From: Bacteroidales bacterium
GTDB lineage: Bacteria > Bacteroidota > Bacteroidia > Bacteroidales > UBA932
Assembly: GCA_029009115.1 (NCBI GenBank)
Contig: JAQXJU010000078.1
Location: forward strand, 1-46,069
DNA length: 46,069 nt
Direction: 5' to 3'
The number at the start of each line of letters is the position of its first letter. Position 1 is the stretch's first letter. The notes beneath the pieces are model-generated. The model saw only the letters and a program-made list of their open reading frames with translations. It had not been told where the DNA came from and ran no database searches. The position numbers were made by a program, and so were the translations under genes. This document shows, one piece after another, positions 15,601 through 23,639 of this stretch.

Positions 15601-17124
15601 GAGAACTGCCGCCTCAGGGATGTCACCGTGGAGCTGGCTCCCACCGGAGCCACTTACGGTATAGACGGGCCATTCTATCTTAACGAGACCGGAATAGTAT
15701 TCGAGAACATAGCCATCAGCGACAAGGGTTCGGGTACCGGGTCTCTGAACGGAAGCGTGGAGTTCAGCGGCAACAACCCTAATATTGACGTGATTCTCGA
15801 ATTCGACGAGATGGAACTCATAAATACCCCTGAGTCAGGGTCTCTGCCCATCTACGGCAAACTCTACGCATCGGGCAGTCTGCACGCCCTTGGAGACGCC
15901 GCATCGCTGCTTCTCGATGTGGACGTGGCTTCTGCGGGCGAGGGACAGGTGCACGTCCCGCTGAGCGGATTTGCCACGAGCGGAGAGAACAGGCTTCTCA
16001 CCTTCAAGAAGAGGGAGGTCGAGACTTATGTCGATCCCTACGAGGCCCGTATGAGCAAGCTCGCCAAGGGCAAGGGCGGTGCGATGGACTTCCGCATCAG
16101 GGCCCAGATTAACGCATCAGAAGATCTCGAGGCCTTTATGGAGATTGACAAGAGCACGGGCAATGTGATGAATATCAGGGGCAACGGACTGGTCAACGTG
16201 GAGGTGGTTCCTTCAAGGGACATCTTTACCATCAACGGAGACTACAGCATAAGCAACGGCCGTTATCACCTTGCTGCACTTGGTATAGCAAACAGGGATT
16301 TCTCGATTCTCGAAGGAAGTTCCATAAAGTTCAACGGCGACATCCTCGACAGCGACCTCGACGTAAATGCCGTATATAACCTGAAGACCAGCCTTACGGC
16401 CCTTTTGAATGACACCACCGCTGTTTCGACCCGAAGGCTCGTGGAATGCGGAATCCAGATAACTGACAAGATTGTCAACCCAAGAATAGGTTTCTCCATC
16501 AACGTCCCCGACCTCGACCCTACTACCAAGACACAGGTAGAGAGCGCCCTGAATACCGAGGACAAGATTCAGAAGCAGTTCGTTTCGCTGCTACTTACCG
16601 GTTCATTCCTGCCCAGCGACCCTTCGGGAATTGTCAACAACACCAACATCCTGTATTCGAACGTCACTGAGATTATGTCCGGGCAGCTGAACAACATACT
16701 CCAGAAGCTGAACATTCCTGTGGACCTTGGTCTCGGGTATCATCCTAACGCGAACGGAACGGATATGTTCGACGTGGCTGTATCTACCCAGTTGTTCAAT
16801 AACCGTGTACTTGTGAACGGAACCATTGGCAACAGGCAGTACAGCACATCCACAAACCCCAACGGGGATGTGGTGGGCGACGTGGATATCGAAGTCAAGC
16901 TTGACAAACCGGGCAAGTTCAGGCTCAACCTGTTCTCACACTCAGCCGACGAATATACCTCTTACCTCGACTATTCACAGAGGAGCGGTGTGGGTCTGAC
17001 CTACCAGAAGGAATACAACAAATTCGGCACCTTTATACGCGAACTCTTCTCCGGAAAGAAAAAGAAAAGCGGGGCTGCCGAAAAGAAGAATGAAGAATTA
17101 GTGATTATTGACATTGATGAATAA
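12667..17124 (+). CDS. tamB: Translocation/assembly module protein TamB-like
   Basis: This very long protein (1485 residues from the first ordinary start, GTG 12667) is made of repeated short beta-strands, as in the hydrophobic-groove beta-taco fold of TamB/AsmA-like proteins. Its last 350 or so residues (ending in SADEYTSYLDYSQRSGVGLTYQKEYNKFG) fit the TamB C-terminal domain (DUF490). It is thought to span the periplasm and help move lipids or outer-membrane proteins. The in-frame codons upstream (12601-12666) encode a clear membrane anchor (ILARIAAFLLVLTLGLVLA), so the true start lies before 12667, but no ATG, GTG or TTG exists there. See findings. It is divergent from tsaD and overlaps the next gene by 8 nt. 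Confidence 0.9.
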   Translation: MLAVQLPRIQQELASKALARLESAIDGRLEVGEILIQPFNAVMLKDVNIIDNNPLKETPLPGWEPVDTLFHADIITATLKLSNLIKTEGLHLGRVTLDGGSMHLVIEDGEYPTNLARIFRIVEKEHERIEKGNIFDASKIRVKDFRYRMSDAAKPHRPNDGSFINWQDLDLRAQLRGHSLRLSKSRVSGVVDNLTAVEKCGYRISRASGRARVGMGKTEITNLHLTDLWSDLRIESYTMNYDYSKAFSKYISDVKMGLKIRKGSILSFKSMHAYMGVFPGNEAVLLLDKGSASGYVNDLKVEDLKFIDPDSGIRGSLSCSLLGLPDIQNLAFEATLKDFNATTAGFDRAFRIWTSGQAPGVSSYAPGRSMTLNASARGNLRKMDISLSLGSRIGSLKARADIRNLLNPSQGLDIRGNVSTRDLNLGVILDASALGAVSLESGLKAHLKKGENSVTIDSLKVSRLGALGYDYTNIAATGRFSGTSFDGKVICDDPNLNFLFQGIFNLSGKTSNALYKFYANLGYADLAALNIYKLGEAKLSGQAYANFMRISRGDVIGDVDIRDLVLSGEDGHKNIGDISIASHSNDNLHRIQFKSSFADGGYVGERSFAELFDAIQNVTTRRDVPSLYPGRQKANPDNGASELEFNFHDNWNLLSYFVPDLYIADSTSVRLRIDKRGVLNGSVVSPRVAYGANYVKGLELKLDNLDSSINCILSGKEIRLGPLGFKESTLTAFAENDSFALGFHYDNIAGQGNYGEIYMTGELARDSRDSLVVSAHPLYSYIRFNGEKWDIAESDIIVKGGEVEVDGFRISNLSQSLTVDGKYSPHSTDTLRLQLENFDLSTIDYFLTNPLDLSGSASATGELISPAGSGFGISLKMNCDDVRIAGNPVGKLELEADWDQVMEQYVLNLEDILDGMTVLAANGSYSPSDRSLEANATLNAFSLSPVQPFISSVAGSLSGSLDGRFSVEGTLDSLSFSGENCRLRDVTVELAPTGATYGIDGPFYLNETGIVFENIAISDKGSGTGSLNGSVEFSGNNPNIDVILEFDEMELINTPESGSLPIYGKLYASGSLHALGDAASLLLDVDVASAGEGQVHVPLSGFATSGENRLLTFKKREVETYVDPYEARMSKLAKGKGGAMDFRIRAQINASEDLEAFMEIDKSTGNVMNIRGNGLVNVEVVPSRDIFTINGDYSISNGRYHLAALGIANRDFSILEGSSIKFNGDILDSDLDVNAVYNLKTSLTALLNDTTAVSTRRLVECGIQITDKIVNPRIGFSINVPDLDPTTKTQVESALNTEDKIQKQFVSLLLTGSFLPSDPSGIVNNTNILYSNVTEIMSGQLNNILQKLNIPVDLGLGYHPNANGTDMFDVAVSTQLFNNRVLVNGTIGNRQYSTSTNPNGDVVGDVDIEVKLDKPGKFRLNLFSHSADEYTSYLDYSQRSGVGLTYQKEYNKFGTFIRELFSGKKKKSGAAEKKNEELVIIDIDE

Positions 17125-17824
17125 AGGGAGACTCTTTCTCATACCCACTCCTCTTGGCGAGGGAGATCCGTCGGAAGTGCTTCCGGCAAGCGTACTTAGT
17201 CGTGTCTGCTCGCTGAAGGTCTTCGTGGTCGAAGAACTCCGCACTGCAAGGCGCTTCCTCTCGAAAGCAGGACTGAAAGGACATATGGACGAGCTCGAAT
17301 TCCACGTTCTGAACGAGCACACGCCGGAATCGGAACTCGCGCTGCTGGGAAGGCTATTCGATGACGGGCAGGACGCAGGTCTGATGTCGGAAGCGGGACT
17401 CCCCGCAGTTGCCGATCCGGGCGCTGCACTCGTCGCCCTCTGCCACAGGGAGGGGGTCGAAGTGGTTCCTCTGACCGGACCGTCTTCGCTGATGCTCGCC
17501 CTGATGGGCTCGGGGCTTGACGGTCAGTCATTCGCATTCCGGGGTTATCTCCCGGCTAAGACCGAAGACAGGAAGAAGGCCATAAGGGCTGCCGAGAAGT
17601 TGTCGGCGTCTTTGCACCAGACCCAGATTTTCATTGAAACGCCATACCGCAACGATACTCTGATGGCGGACCTCCTCAGGGAACTCTCTCCCTCGGTGAG
17701 GCTCTGCATTGCGGCTGACCTGACCCTGGAAGACAGCCTTCTGAAGACCAGGACTGTCTCGCAGTGGCGCAAAGACGGCATAACCATAGGGAAGAGGCCC
17801 TGTGTATTTCTATTTCTTGCATGA
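17117..17824 (+). CDS. RsmI-like SAM-dependent methyltransferase (tetrapyrrole methylase fold)
   Basis: The protein has 235 residues. It shows the tetrapyrrole-methylase fold as used by RsmI: RLFLIPTPLGEGDP at the start (cf. the LYLVPTPIGN of RsmI), VFVVEELRTARRFL, the SEAGLPAVADPGAALV stretch (GxPxxxDPG motif), VVPLTGPSSLMLALMGSG and FIETPYRN. RsmI 2'-O-methylates C1402 of 16S rRNA. This shorter form is common in Bacteroidota beside or instead of the full RsmI, so rRNA methylation is probable but not certain. The ATG at 17117 gives an 8-nt overlap with tamB; a TTG 9 nt upstream is less likely. Its stop overlaps mtaB (ATGA). Confidence 0.82.
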   Translation: MNKGRLFLIPTPLGEGDPSEVLPASVLSRVCSLKVFVVEELRTARRFLSKAGLKGHMDELEFHVLNEHTPESELALLGRLFDDGQDAGLMSEAGLPAVADPGAALVALCHREGVEVVPLTGPSSLMLALMGSGLDGQSFAFRGYLPAKTEDRKKAIRAAEKLSASLHQTQIFIETPYRNDTLMADLLRELSPSVRLCIAADLTLEDSLLKTRTVSQWRKDGITIGKRPCVFLFLA

Positions 17825-19083
17825 AGATTGCGTTCGTGACACTCGGCTGCAAACTCAATTATGCCGAGACCTCAACCTATGAGAGACAATTCGTGAAGGC
17901 CGGACTGGAGGTTGTTCCCTGGAAGGAGGCTGCAGACCTTTACCTGGTCAACACCTGCACAGTGACCGAAACTTCGAATGCCAAATCACGCAACGAGATA
18001 CGCAAGCTGCACAGAATCAATCCCGAGGCAAGGATAATCGTAACCGGTTGCTACGCGCAGATGAAGCCTGAGGAAGTTCGCGGCATCGAAGGGGTGTGGA
18101 AGGTATTCGGTTCTGCCGGCAAGGCCACTCTGGTAGAGGACTGCCTGTCGGAACTGGGACTGCCTGTTGAGGGAGAAGTGCCCAAAGTTGCTGATTCAGG
18201 CTCGGTATTCGGGGCATACAGCAGCGGCGAAAGGACCAGGTCTTTTCTTAAGGTTCAGGACGGGTGCGACAACTTCTGCGCATACTGCACCGTTCCTTAT
18301 GCCCGCGGGAGGAGCCGGAGTGTTCCCCTTTGCGAAGCTGTCAGGATGGCCCAGGAGATTGCCTCCCAGGGGGTCAGGGAAATAGTCATTACCGGAGTGA
18401 ACACCGGCGATTACGGACGCGGTTCTCTCGCCGGGGAGAGCTTTCTTGACCTTCTGAAGGCTCTAAACGGGGTGGAAGGCATAGAAAGATACCGCATCTC
18501 GTCAATAGAACCCAACCTTCTGACCGAAGAGACAATTGACTGGATAGCATCGGGGACCAAATTCCAGCCTCATTTCCATATACCCCTGCAGACCGGAAGC
18601 GACGCTCTTCTCTCCCGTATGGGACGCAAGTACAGCTGCGCCGAATTCGCCTCGAAGCTGGAGTATATCCGAAAGCGTTTCGAGCATCCGGGGGCTCCGA
18701 AGGTCTTTTTCGGGCTTGACGTGATGGTAGGGCTACCAGGAGAAACAGAAGAGCTCTTCGAAACCACGCGCTCATTCCTGGAGAAGATTCGTCCGGCATT
18801 CATTCATATCTTCCCTTACTCGAAGAGGCCGGGCACGCCCGCGGCAGAAATGGAGGGGCAGGTCAGCGCCGAAGAGAAGGCCCGGAGGGTAAAGGTCCTG
18901 GAGGAGCTGTGCGCGAGGCTGCATTCGGAGTTCGAGCAGGCTCACAAGGGGATGAAACTCAAGGTTCTCTTCGAGTCCTCGGTCAAGGGCGGGATGATGT
19001 CGGGATACAGCCAGAATTATATCAGGGTCTCGAGGCCTGCGGATTCGGATTTGTTTGGAAAGATAGTGGAGATTGAATATTGA
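17821..19083 (+). CDS. mtaB: tRNA t6A37 methylthiotransferase MtaB
   Basis: The protein has 420 residues. The N-terminal UPF0004 domain starts with FVTLGCKLNYAE and has NTCTVTE and TGCYAQ, supplying the cysteines of the auxiliary 4Fe-4S cluster. The radical SAM motif CX3CX2C is in QDGCDNFCAYCTVPYARG, and a TRAM-like C-terminal part follows. CKLN with TVPYARG is characteristic of MtaB rather than MiaB or RimO. It converts t6A37 to ms2t6A37 in tRNA. Since tsaD, encoded close by, makes t6A, the two act in sequence. The ATG at 17821 overlaps the preceding stop by 4 nt; the longer frame from 17764 is inside the previous gene. Confidence 0.95.
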   Translation: MKIAFVTLGCKLNYAETSTYERQFVKAGLEVVPWKEAADLYLVNTCTVTETSNAKSRNEIRKLHRINPEARIIVTGCYAQMKPEEVRGIEGVWKVFGSAGKATLVEDCLSELGLPVEGEVPKVADSGSVFGAYSSGERTRSFLKVQDGCDNFCAYCTVPYARGRSRSVPLCEAVRMAQEIASQGVREIVITGVNTGDYGRGSLAGESFLDLLKALNGVEGIERYRISSIEPNLLTEETIDWIASGTKFQPHFHIPLQTGSDALLSRMGRKYSCAEFASKLEYIRKRFEHPGAPKVFFGLDVMVGLPGETEELFETTRSFLEKIRPAFIHIFPYSKRPGTPAAEMEGQVSAEEKARRVKVLEELCARLHSEFEQAHKGMKLKVLFESSVKGGMMSGYSQNYIRVSRPADSDLFGKIVEIEY

Positions 19084-19949
19084 TGAAAGCAAAATTGACT
19101 TTTCTCGGAACCGGGACATCGTCGGGAGTCCCTATGATAGGTTGCAATTGCCCGACCTGCAGCAGCGGCGACCCGCGTGACAAACGTCTTCGGGCATCGG
19201 TTCTGGTCGAATACGGAGGACTCAGCATTCTTGTCGATTGCGGACCCGATTTCAGGCAGCAGATGCTCAGGGCCGATGTCAGGCATCTGGATGCCGTCCT
19301 TCTAACCCACAACCACAAGGACCACACCGGGGGGCTGGATGACATAAGGGCATTCAATCTGCTTGAAGCCAAGCCTATGAACATCTACTGCGAAGAATAC
19401 GTCGAAACGTCTCTGCGCAGGGAGTATTCCTATGCCTTTGACGAGCACAAGTATCCTGGCTCGCCGGAATGGAGGGTGCACAGGATTAATGGCAGGGAAC
19501 CTTTCCTGGTTCATTCGAATGCCAATGAAGACAGGCTCGTTTGGGAGTCCGGCTTCGGCTACAGGCACGAGGCCCCCTCGCAGATTCCCGCAAGGGAGAT
19601 TCCCGCGGTGGAAGTGATTCCTATTCAGGGCTGGCACCACAAGCAGAAAGTGCTTTCGGTTCTGGGCTACCGTTTTGGGAACATAGCCTATCTGACGGAT
19701 ATGAATCTCATTGAAGACGAAGAACTTGAGAAGCTCAGAGGTGTGGAGTATGTTACTCTGAACTGCGTAAAACGCACACAGCATCATTCGCACTTCTCTT
19801 TGCCCGAAGTTCTGGAACTGTTCGACAGGATTGGTGCAGCTCATTCATATATCACGCATCTCTCGCACGGGTTGCCCCGGCACGAACTGTTCGACAGCGA
19901 GCTTCCGGAAGGCATCTCGCCCGCTTATGACGGGCTGGTCATAGGCTGA
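19083..19949 (+). CDS. MBL-fold metallo-hydrolase (PhnP/RNase Z-like)
   Basis: The protein has 288 residues. The metallo-beta-lactamase motif HxHxDH is present as LLTHNHKDHTGG (about residues 77-88). The N-terminal FLGTGTSSGVPMIGCNCPTC places it with PhnP-like cyclic phosphodiesterases, which carry this Cys pair as an extra zinc site; LTDMN and ITHLSHGLPRHE supply later metal ligands. Bacteroidota members have no established substrate; a phosphodiester is likely. It starts 1 nt inside the mtaB stop (TGATG), and its stop directly abuts the convergent recQ stop with no spacer. Confidence 0.85.
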   Translation: MKAKLTFLGTGTSSGVPMIGCNCPTCSSGDPRDKRLRASVLVEYGGLSILVDCGPDFRQQMLRADVRHLDAVLLTHNHKDHTGGLDDIRAFNLLEAKPMNIYCEEYVETSLRREYSYAFDEHKYPGSPEWRVHRINGREPFLVHSNANEDRLVWESGFGYRHEAPSQIPAREIPAVEVIPIQGWHHKQKVLSVLGYRFGNIAYLTDMNLIEDEELEKLRGVEYVTLNCVKRTQHHSHFSLPEVLELFDRIGAAHSYITHLSHGLPRHELFDSELPEGISPAYDGLVIG

Positions 19950-21815
19950 CTACAGTTCACCGAGGTCCTTGAGGCGACGGTAGATTTCAAGAGTGTTGTC
20001 GGGAAGGCCTTCGGAAGGATCTGCTGCAAGAGCCGCAATCTGCTCCCCGTCCGCACCGGGATGCCCGTTAACATAGGAGCGGAGTCTTACGGCAGTGGCT
20101 TTCCCGGATTCGGACCTTTTCCTGCGGCACACGTCGCAGCTGCCACAGTCGTTGCTCTCCTCCTGACCGAAGTATGAAAGAAGTTGCCGGCTCCGGCATA
20201 CATCTGAAGATGAGGCATAGCTTATCATTGCCTCGCTGCGGCGCTCTGCCGTGCCCTTCAGCTTCTTGTACAGTTCGGGCTTGAGGTCGAGGTCGCCCGG
20301 ACGCAGGCGAGCGTGATGCAGGCTGACCACATCGCCGTGCGAACAGGGCACATATCTGATTACATGTTCGAGGGACAGCCGGTACAGGAGTTCCCTGAGC
20401 CGCGGAACCCCAATCCCGAGCGAGGAAGCAAGCCAGTCCTCCTCGACAGGGACGGTGTAGGTAAAGATTCCGGTATAGCGCCTCATCATCAGTTCAAGAA
20501 GGCTTACCAGCTGTGAATCAGGAAGTTCGACGTCATAAAGAGCCCTGCGGTCTGTAAGGATGCGAACGAGGGTCGAGGTATCGACGTCTTCGTTCCAGCT
20601 GATATGTCCCGAACGCTCGAGATACCTGAGGGCGCTGGAAACCAGCGAGGCCGAAAGCCTGTAGTGCGACACAAAGGCATTGAAATCGAACTTGAAACTC
20701 AGGCCTTCGCCTCCTTCGTAGGGAATGGACTGAAATACGTGAAGCTTGTAGTAGATGTCCTCTATGTACTCCAGACTGGGGAAAGAAGCGCTGACCGTAC
20801 GGCGAAGTCTTGTGATGTCTTGATTATTCCACAACAAGGCGGCATATGAACGCTTTCCGTCTCTTCCGGCACGTCCGGCTTCCTGAAAGTAGGACTCGAG
20901 GCCGTCAGGCAGGTCCATATGGACGACAAAACGGACATCGCTCTTGTCTATGCCCATCCCGAAGGCATTTGTACATACCATTACTCTTATAGTGCCGTCT
21001 TTCCAGGCTTGCTGGCGCTCGGAGCGCAGCGTCTGCGACAAGCCCGCGTGATAGAAAGATGCGCTGATACCCTGGCTGCAGAGGAATGCCGCCATTTCCT
21101 CGCAGCGGCGGCGGTGTCTCTGATAGACTATTCCGGTTCCTGGGACAGAGTTGCAGATTTTGAGCAGCTGCCCCTGCTTGTCCTCGCAGTTGCGGACTAT
21201 GTACGACAGGTTGGGACGTTCGAAACCGCTGCGGAGCAGTATCCTTTCCTTGAAAAGGAGCTTGTCCATAATATCCTCGGCGACTTCGGGGGTTGCCGTG
21301 GCCGTGAGGGCTATCACAGGAGAGTCTATCCGCTGGCGTATCTGGCCTATTGCAAGGTAATCGGGACGGAAGTCGTAGCCCCACTGTGAAATGCAATGGG
21401 CCTCGTCCACCACCAGAAAGTTGAGTTTAAGTTCGTCGAGCCAGCCGAGGAAAAGGCGGCTCGAAAGGCGTTCGGGCGAGACGTAAAGGAACTTCACATC
21501 ACCGTATGCGGCATTGCTTAGGACGGTGATCATCTCGCGGTAACTCATTCCGGCGTGCAGGGCGAGGGCCCGTATGCCCCTCGAGGCAAGATTCTCGACC
21601 TGGTCCTTCATAAGAGCTATCAGGGGGGTTACCACGAGGGCGAGTCCGTCGCGCATCATTGCGGGGACCTGGAAACAGATTGACTTGCCTCCGCCGGTGG
21701 GGAGTATGGCAAGAGTGTCCTTCCCCTCCAGAGCAGAGGTGATGATTTCTTTCTGCATCGCCCTGAATGAGCTGTAGCCCCAATGGCGCTCGAGTATTTC
21801 TTCGGCCGTAAGCAT
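19950..21815 (-). CDS. recQ: ATP-dependent DNA helicase RecQ
   Basis: The protein has 621 residues. It has helicase motif I ([14 protein letters not shown]), the DEAH box with aromatic-rich loop ([17 protein letters not shown]), TATATPEV, and motif VI ([12 protein letters not shown]). The RecQ zinc-binding region has four cysteines ([12 protein letters not shown]...CGSCDVC, near residues 548-577), preceded by a winged-helix-like part. The C-terminus is short and no clear HRDC domain is seen. It unwinds DNA 3'-5' in recombination and fork repair. It is divergent from pckA and convergent with the MBL hydrolase gene. A TATATTTA at about 21826-21833 on the minus strand may be its -7 box. Confidence 0.95.
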   Translation of the reverse strand: MLTAEEILERHWGYSSFRAMQKEIITSALEGKDTLAILPTGGGKSICFQVPAMMRDGLALVVTPLIALMKDQVENLASRGIRALALHAGMSYREMITVLSNAAYGDVKFLYVSPERLSSRLFLGWLDELKLNFLVVDEAHCISQWGYDFRPDYLAIGQIRQRIDSPVIALTATATPEVAEDIMDKLLFKERILLRSGFERPNLSYIVRNCEDKQGQLLKICNSVPGTGIVYQRHRRRCEEMAAFLCSQGISASFYHAGLSQTLRSERQQAWKDGTIRVMVCTNAFGMGIDKSDVRFVVHMDLPDGLESYFQEAGRAGRDGKRSYAALLWNNQDITRLRRTVSASFPSLEYIEDIYYKLHVFQSIPYEGGEGLSFKFDFNAFVSHYRLSASLVSSALRYLERSGHISWNEDVDTSTLVRILTDRRALYDVELPDSQLVSLLELMMRRYTGIFTYTVPVEEDWLASSLGIGVPRLRELLYRLSLEHVIRYVPCSHGDVVSLHHARLRPGDLDLKPELYKKLKGTAERRSEAMISYASSSDVCRSRQLLSYFGQEESNDCGSCDVCRRKRSESGKATAVRLRSYVNGHPGADGEQIAALAADPSEGLPDNTLEIYRRLKDLGEL

Positions 21816-21857
21816 AGCGAAATGTAAATATAGGCATAAAAATTGTAAACTATCCTA

Positions 21858-21888
21858 TTTGATTTGGAATGGAAAGTTCGTAACTTTG
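21858..21888 (+). promoter_or_regulatory. Promoter of pckA
   Basis: TTTG (21858-21861), exactly 19 nt and TAACTTTG (21881-21888) form a perfect Bacteroidota promoter. The predicted start is near 21893, giving a leader of about 30 nt and excluding the in-frame TTG at 21896 as a practical start. Confidence 0.88.
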
Positions 21889-21922
21889 CGCCAAATTGGG
21901 TCAAAAAGAAACACCTTATATT

Positions 21923-23539
21923 ATGACTATCTCAGATCTTAAAAAGTACGGAATCGAGGGGGCAACCGAGATTCTCTACAATCCCTCTTACGAGGTTCTT
22001 TTCAACGAGGAGACCAAGAGCGGTCTCGAAGGCTTCGACAAAGGTCAGGTGACCGAACTCGGAGCCGTTAATGTAATGACAGGTATCTATACCGGCCGTT
22101 CGCCCAAAGACAAGTACATCGTTTACGATGATACAACAAAGGAAGGCATGCCCGGCGAAATCTGGTGGGATACCGATGAGTACCACAACGACAACCACAA
22201 GATGTCCGAGCAGACCTGGGCAGCCGTCAAGAAGCTCGCTCAGAAGCAGCTCTCCGGCAAGCGCCTTTTCGTGGTTGACGGTTTCTGCGGAACCCACAAA
22301 GACACCAGAATGAAGGTTCGCTTCATTATGGAAGTTGCCTGGCAGGCTCACTTCGTGACCAATATGTTCATCCGTCCCAAGAGCCAGGAGGAACTCGACC
22401 AGGAGCCTGACTTCGTGGTTTACTGCGCTGCAAAGGCAAAGGTGGAGAACTATGCCGAACTCGGACTCCGCTCCGAGACCTGCGTGGCATTCAATGTCAC
22501 CAGCAAGGAGCAGGTTATCCTCAACACCTGGTACGGCGGCGAGATGAAGAAGGGAATGTTCTCGATGCAGAACTACTTCCTTCCCCTGAAGGGCATTGCC
22601 TCTATGCACTGCTCAGCCAACACCGATATGAACGGCCAGAACACCGCCATCTTCTTCGGTCTGTCAGGAACCGGCAAGACCACCCTTTCGACCGATCCCA
22701 AGAGACTGCTTATCGGTGACGACGAGCACGGCTGGGACGATGAGGGCGTATTCAACCTCGAAGGCGGCTGCTATGCAAAGGTCATCAACCTCGACAAAGA
22801 GTCAGAACCCGACATCTACGGAGCCATCAAGCGCAATGCTCTTCTGGAAAATGTTACCGTAGATGAGAACGGCAAGATTGACTTCGCCGACAAGAAGGTT
22901 ACCGAGAACACCCGCGTCTCGTATCCCATCGAACATATCGAGAAGATTGTCCGTCCCGCCAGCGAGGGTCCTGCGGCAAAGCAGGTCATCTTCCTGAGTG
23001 CAGATGCTTTCGGAGTTCTTCCTCCCGTTTCTATCCTCACTCCCGAGCAGACCAAGTACTACTTCCTCTCCGGATTCACTGCCAAGCTTGCAGGTACAGA
23101 GCGCGGAATCACCGAGCCCACTCCTACCTTCTCCGCCTGCTTCGGGCAGGCCTTCCTTGAGCTGCATCCCACCAAGTACGCCGAGGAACTCGTGAAGAAG
23201 ATGGAGAAGAGCGGTGCCAAGGCTTACCTCGTGAACACCGGCTGGAACGGAACAGGCAAGCGCATCTCTATCCGCGACACCCGCGGAATCATCGATGCCA
23301 TCCTCAACGGCTCCATCGACAGCGCTCCTACCAAGAAGATTCCTTACTTCGACTTCGAAGTTCCTACCAGCCTCGAAGGAGTTGACACCGGAATTCTCGA
23401 TCCCCGCGACACCTATGCAGATGCCTCCCAGTGGGAAGAGAAGGCCAAGGATCTGGCTGCAAGGTTCATCAAGAACTTCCACAAATACGAGTCCAACCCT
23501 GCGGGCAAGGCTCTCGTAGAAGCAGGCCCGAAGCTCTGA
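21923..23539 (+). CDS. pckA: Phosphoenolpyruvate carboxykinase (ATP)
   Basis: The protein has 538 residues, the standard length for the ATP-dependent enzyme. The kinase-1a P-loop [11 protein letters not shown], the kinase-2 region [25 protein letters not shown], and the substrate motif [11 protein letters not shown] near the N-terminus are all intact. It interconverts oxaloacetate and PEP. In anaerobic Bacteroidales it usually runs in the carboxylating direction, fixing CO2 and making ATP on the way to succinate and propionate. A perfect promoter precedes it and a strong terminator follows, so it is probably monocistronic and well expressed. Its codon use is strongly biased to C/G-ending codons, fitting a highly expressed gene. 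Confidence 0.98.
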   Translation: MTISDLKKYGIEGATEILYNPSYEVLFNEETKSGLEGFDKGQVTELGAVNVMTGIYTGRSPKDKYIVYDDTTKEGMPGEIWWDTDEYHNDNHKMSEQTWAAVKKLAQKQLSGKRLFVVDGFCGTHKDTRMKVRFIMEVAWQAHFVTNMFIRPKSQEELDQEPDFVVYCAAKAKVENYAELGLRSETCVAFNVTSKEQVILNTWYGGEMKKGMFSMQNYFLPLKGIASMHCSANTDMNGQNTAIFFGLSGTGKTTLSTDPKRLLIGDDEHGWDDEGVFNLEGGCYAKVINLDKESEPDIYGAIKRNALLENVTVDENGKIDFADKKVTENTRVSYPIEHIEKIVRPASEGPAAKQVIFLSADAFGVLPPVSILTPEQTKYYFLSGFTAKLAGTERGITEPTPTFSACFGQAFLELHPTKYAEELVKKMEKSGAKAYLVNTGWNGTGKRISIRDTRGIIDAILNGSIDSAPTKKIPYFDFEVPTSLEGVDTGILDPRDTYADASQWEEKAKDLAARFIKNFHKYESNPAGKALVEAGPKL

Positions 23540-23555
23540 GCCTGATTTTCGACAT

Positions 23556-23607
23556 AGAGAGGGTGACAGGAGGTCAGAAGGCCGACTGTCACCCTCTCTT
23601 CTTTGTT
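23556..23607 (+). terminator. Rho-independent terminator of pckA
   Basis: A perfect 14-bp stem, AGAGAGGGTGACAG (23556-23569) with CTGTCACCCTCTCT (23586-23599), encloses a 16-nt loop and is followed by TCTTTGTTT. The T-rich tail contains the -33 element of the next promoter. Confidence 0.92.
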
Positions 23608-23632
23608 TATATGGGATAAAGGCTTATCTTTG
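23602..23632 (+). promoter_or_regulatory. Promoter of the GH31-xylB-xylA-xylE operon, near-leaderless
   Basis: TTTG (23602-23605), exactly 19 nt and TATCTTTG (23625-23632) match the consensus in both boxes. The GH31 ATG is only 7 nt after the -7 box, so the leader would be 0-3 nt. The -33 box lies in the T-tract of the pckA terminator. Confidence 0.85.
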
Positions 23633-23639
23633 CCATAAT

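Noticed and set aside
21896..21922. TTG start for pckA
   Set aside because: It lies 8-10 nt after the -7 box, practically at the transcription start; ATG 21923 gives the standard 538-residue enzyme.
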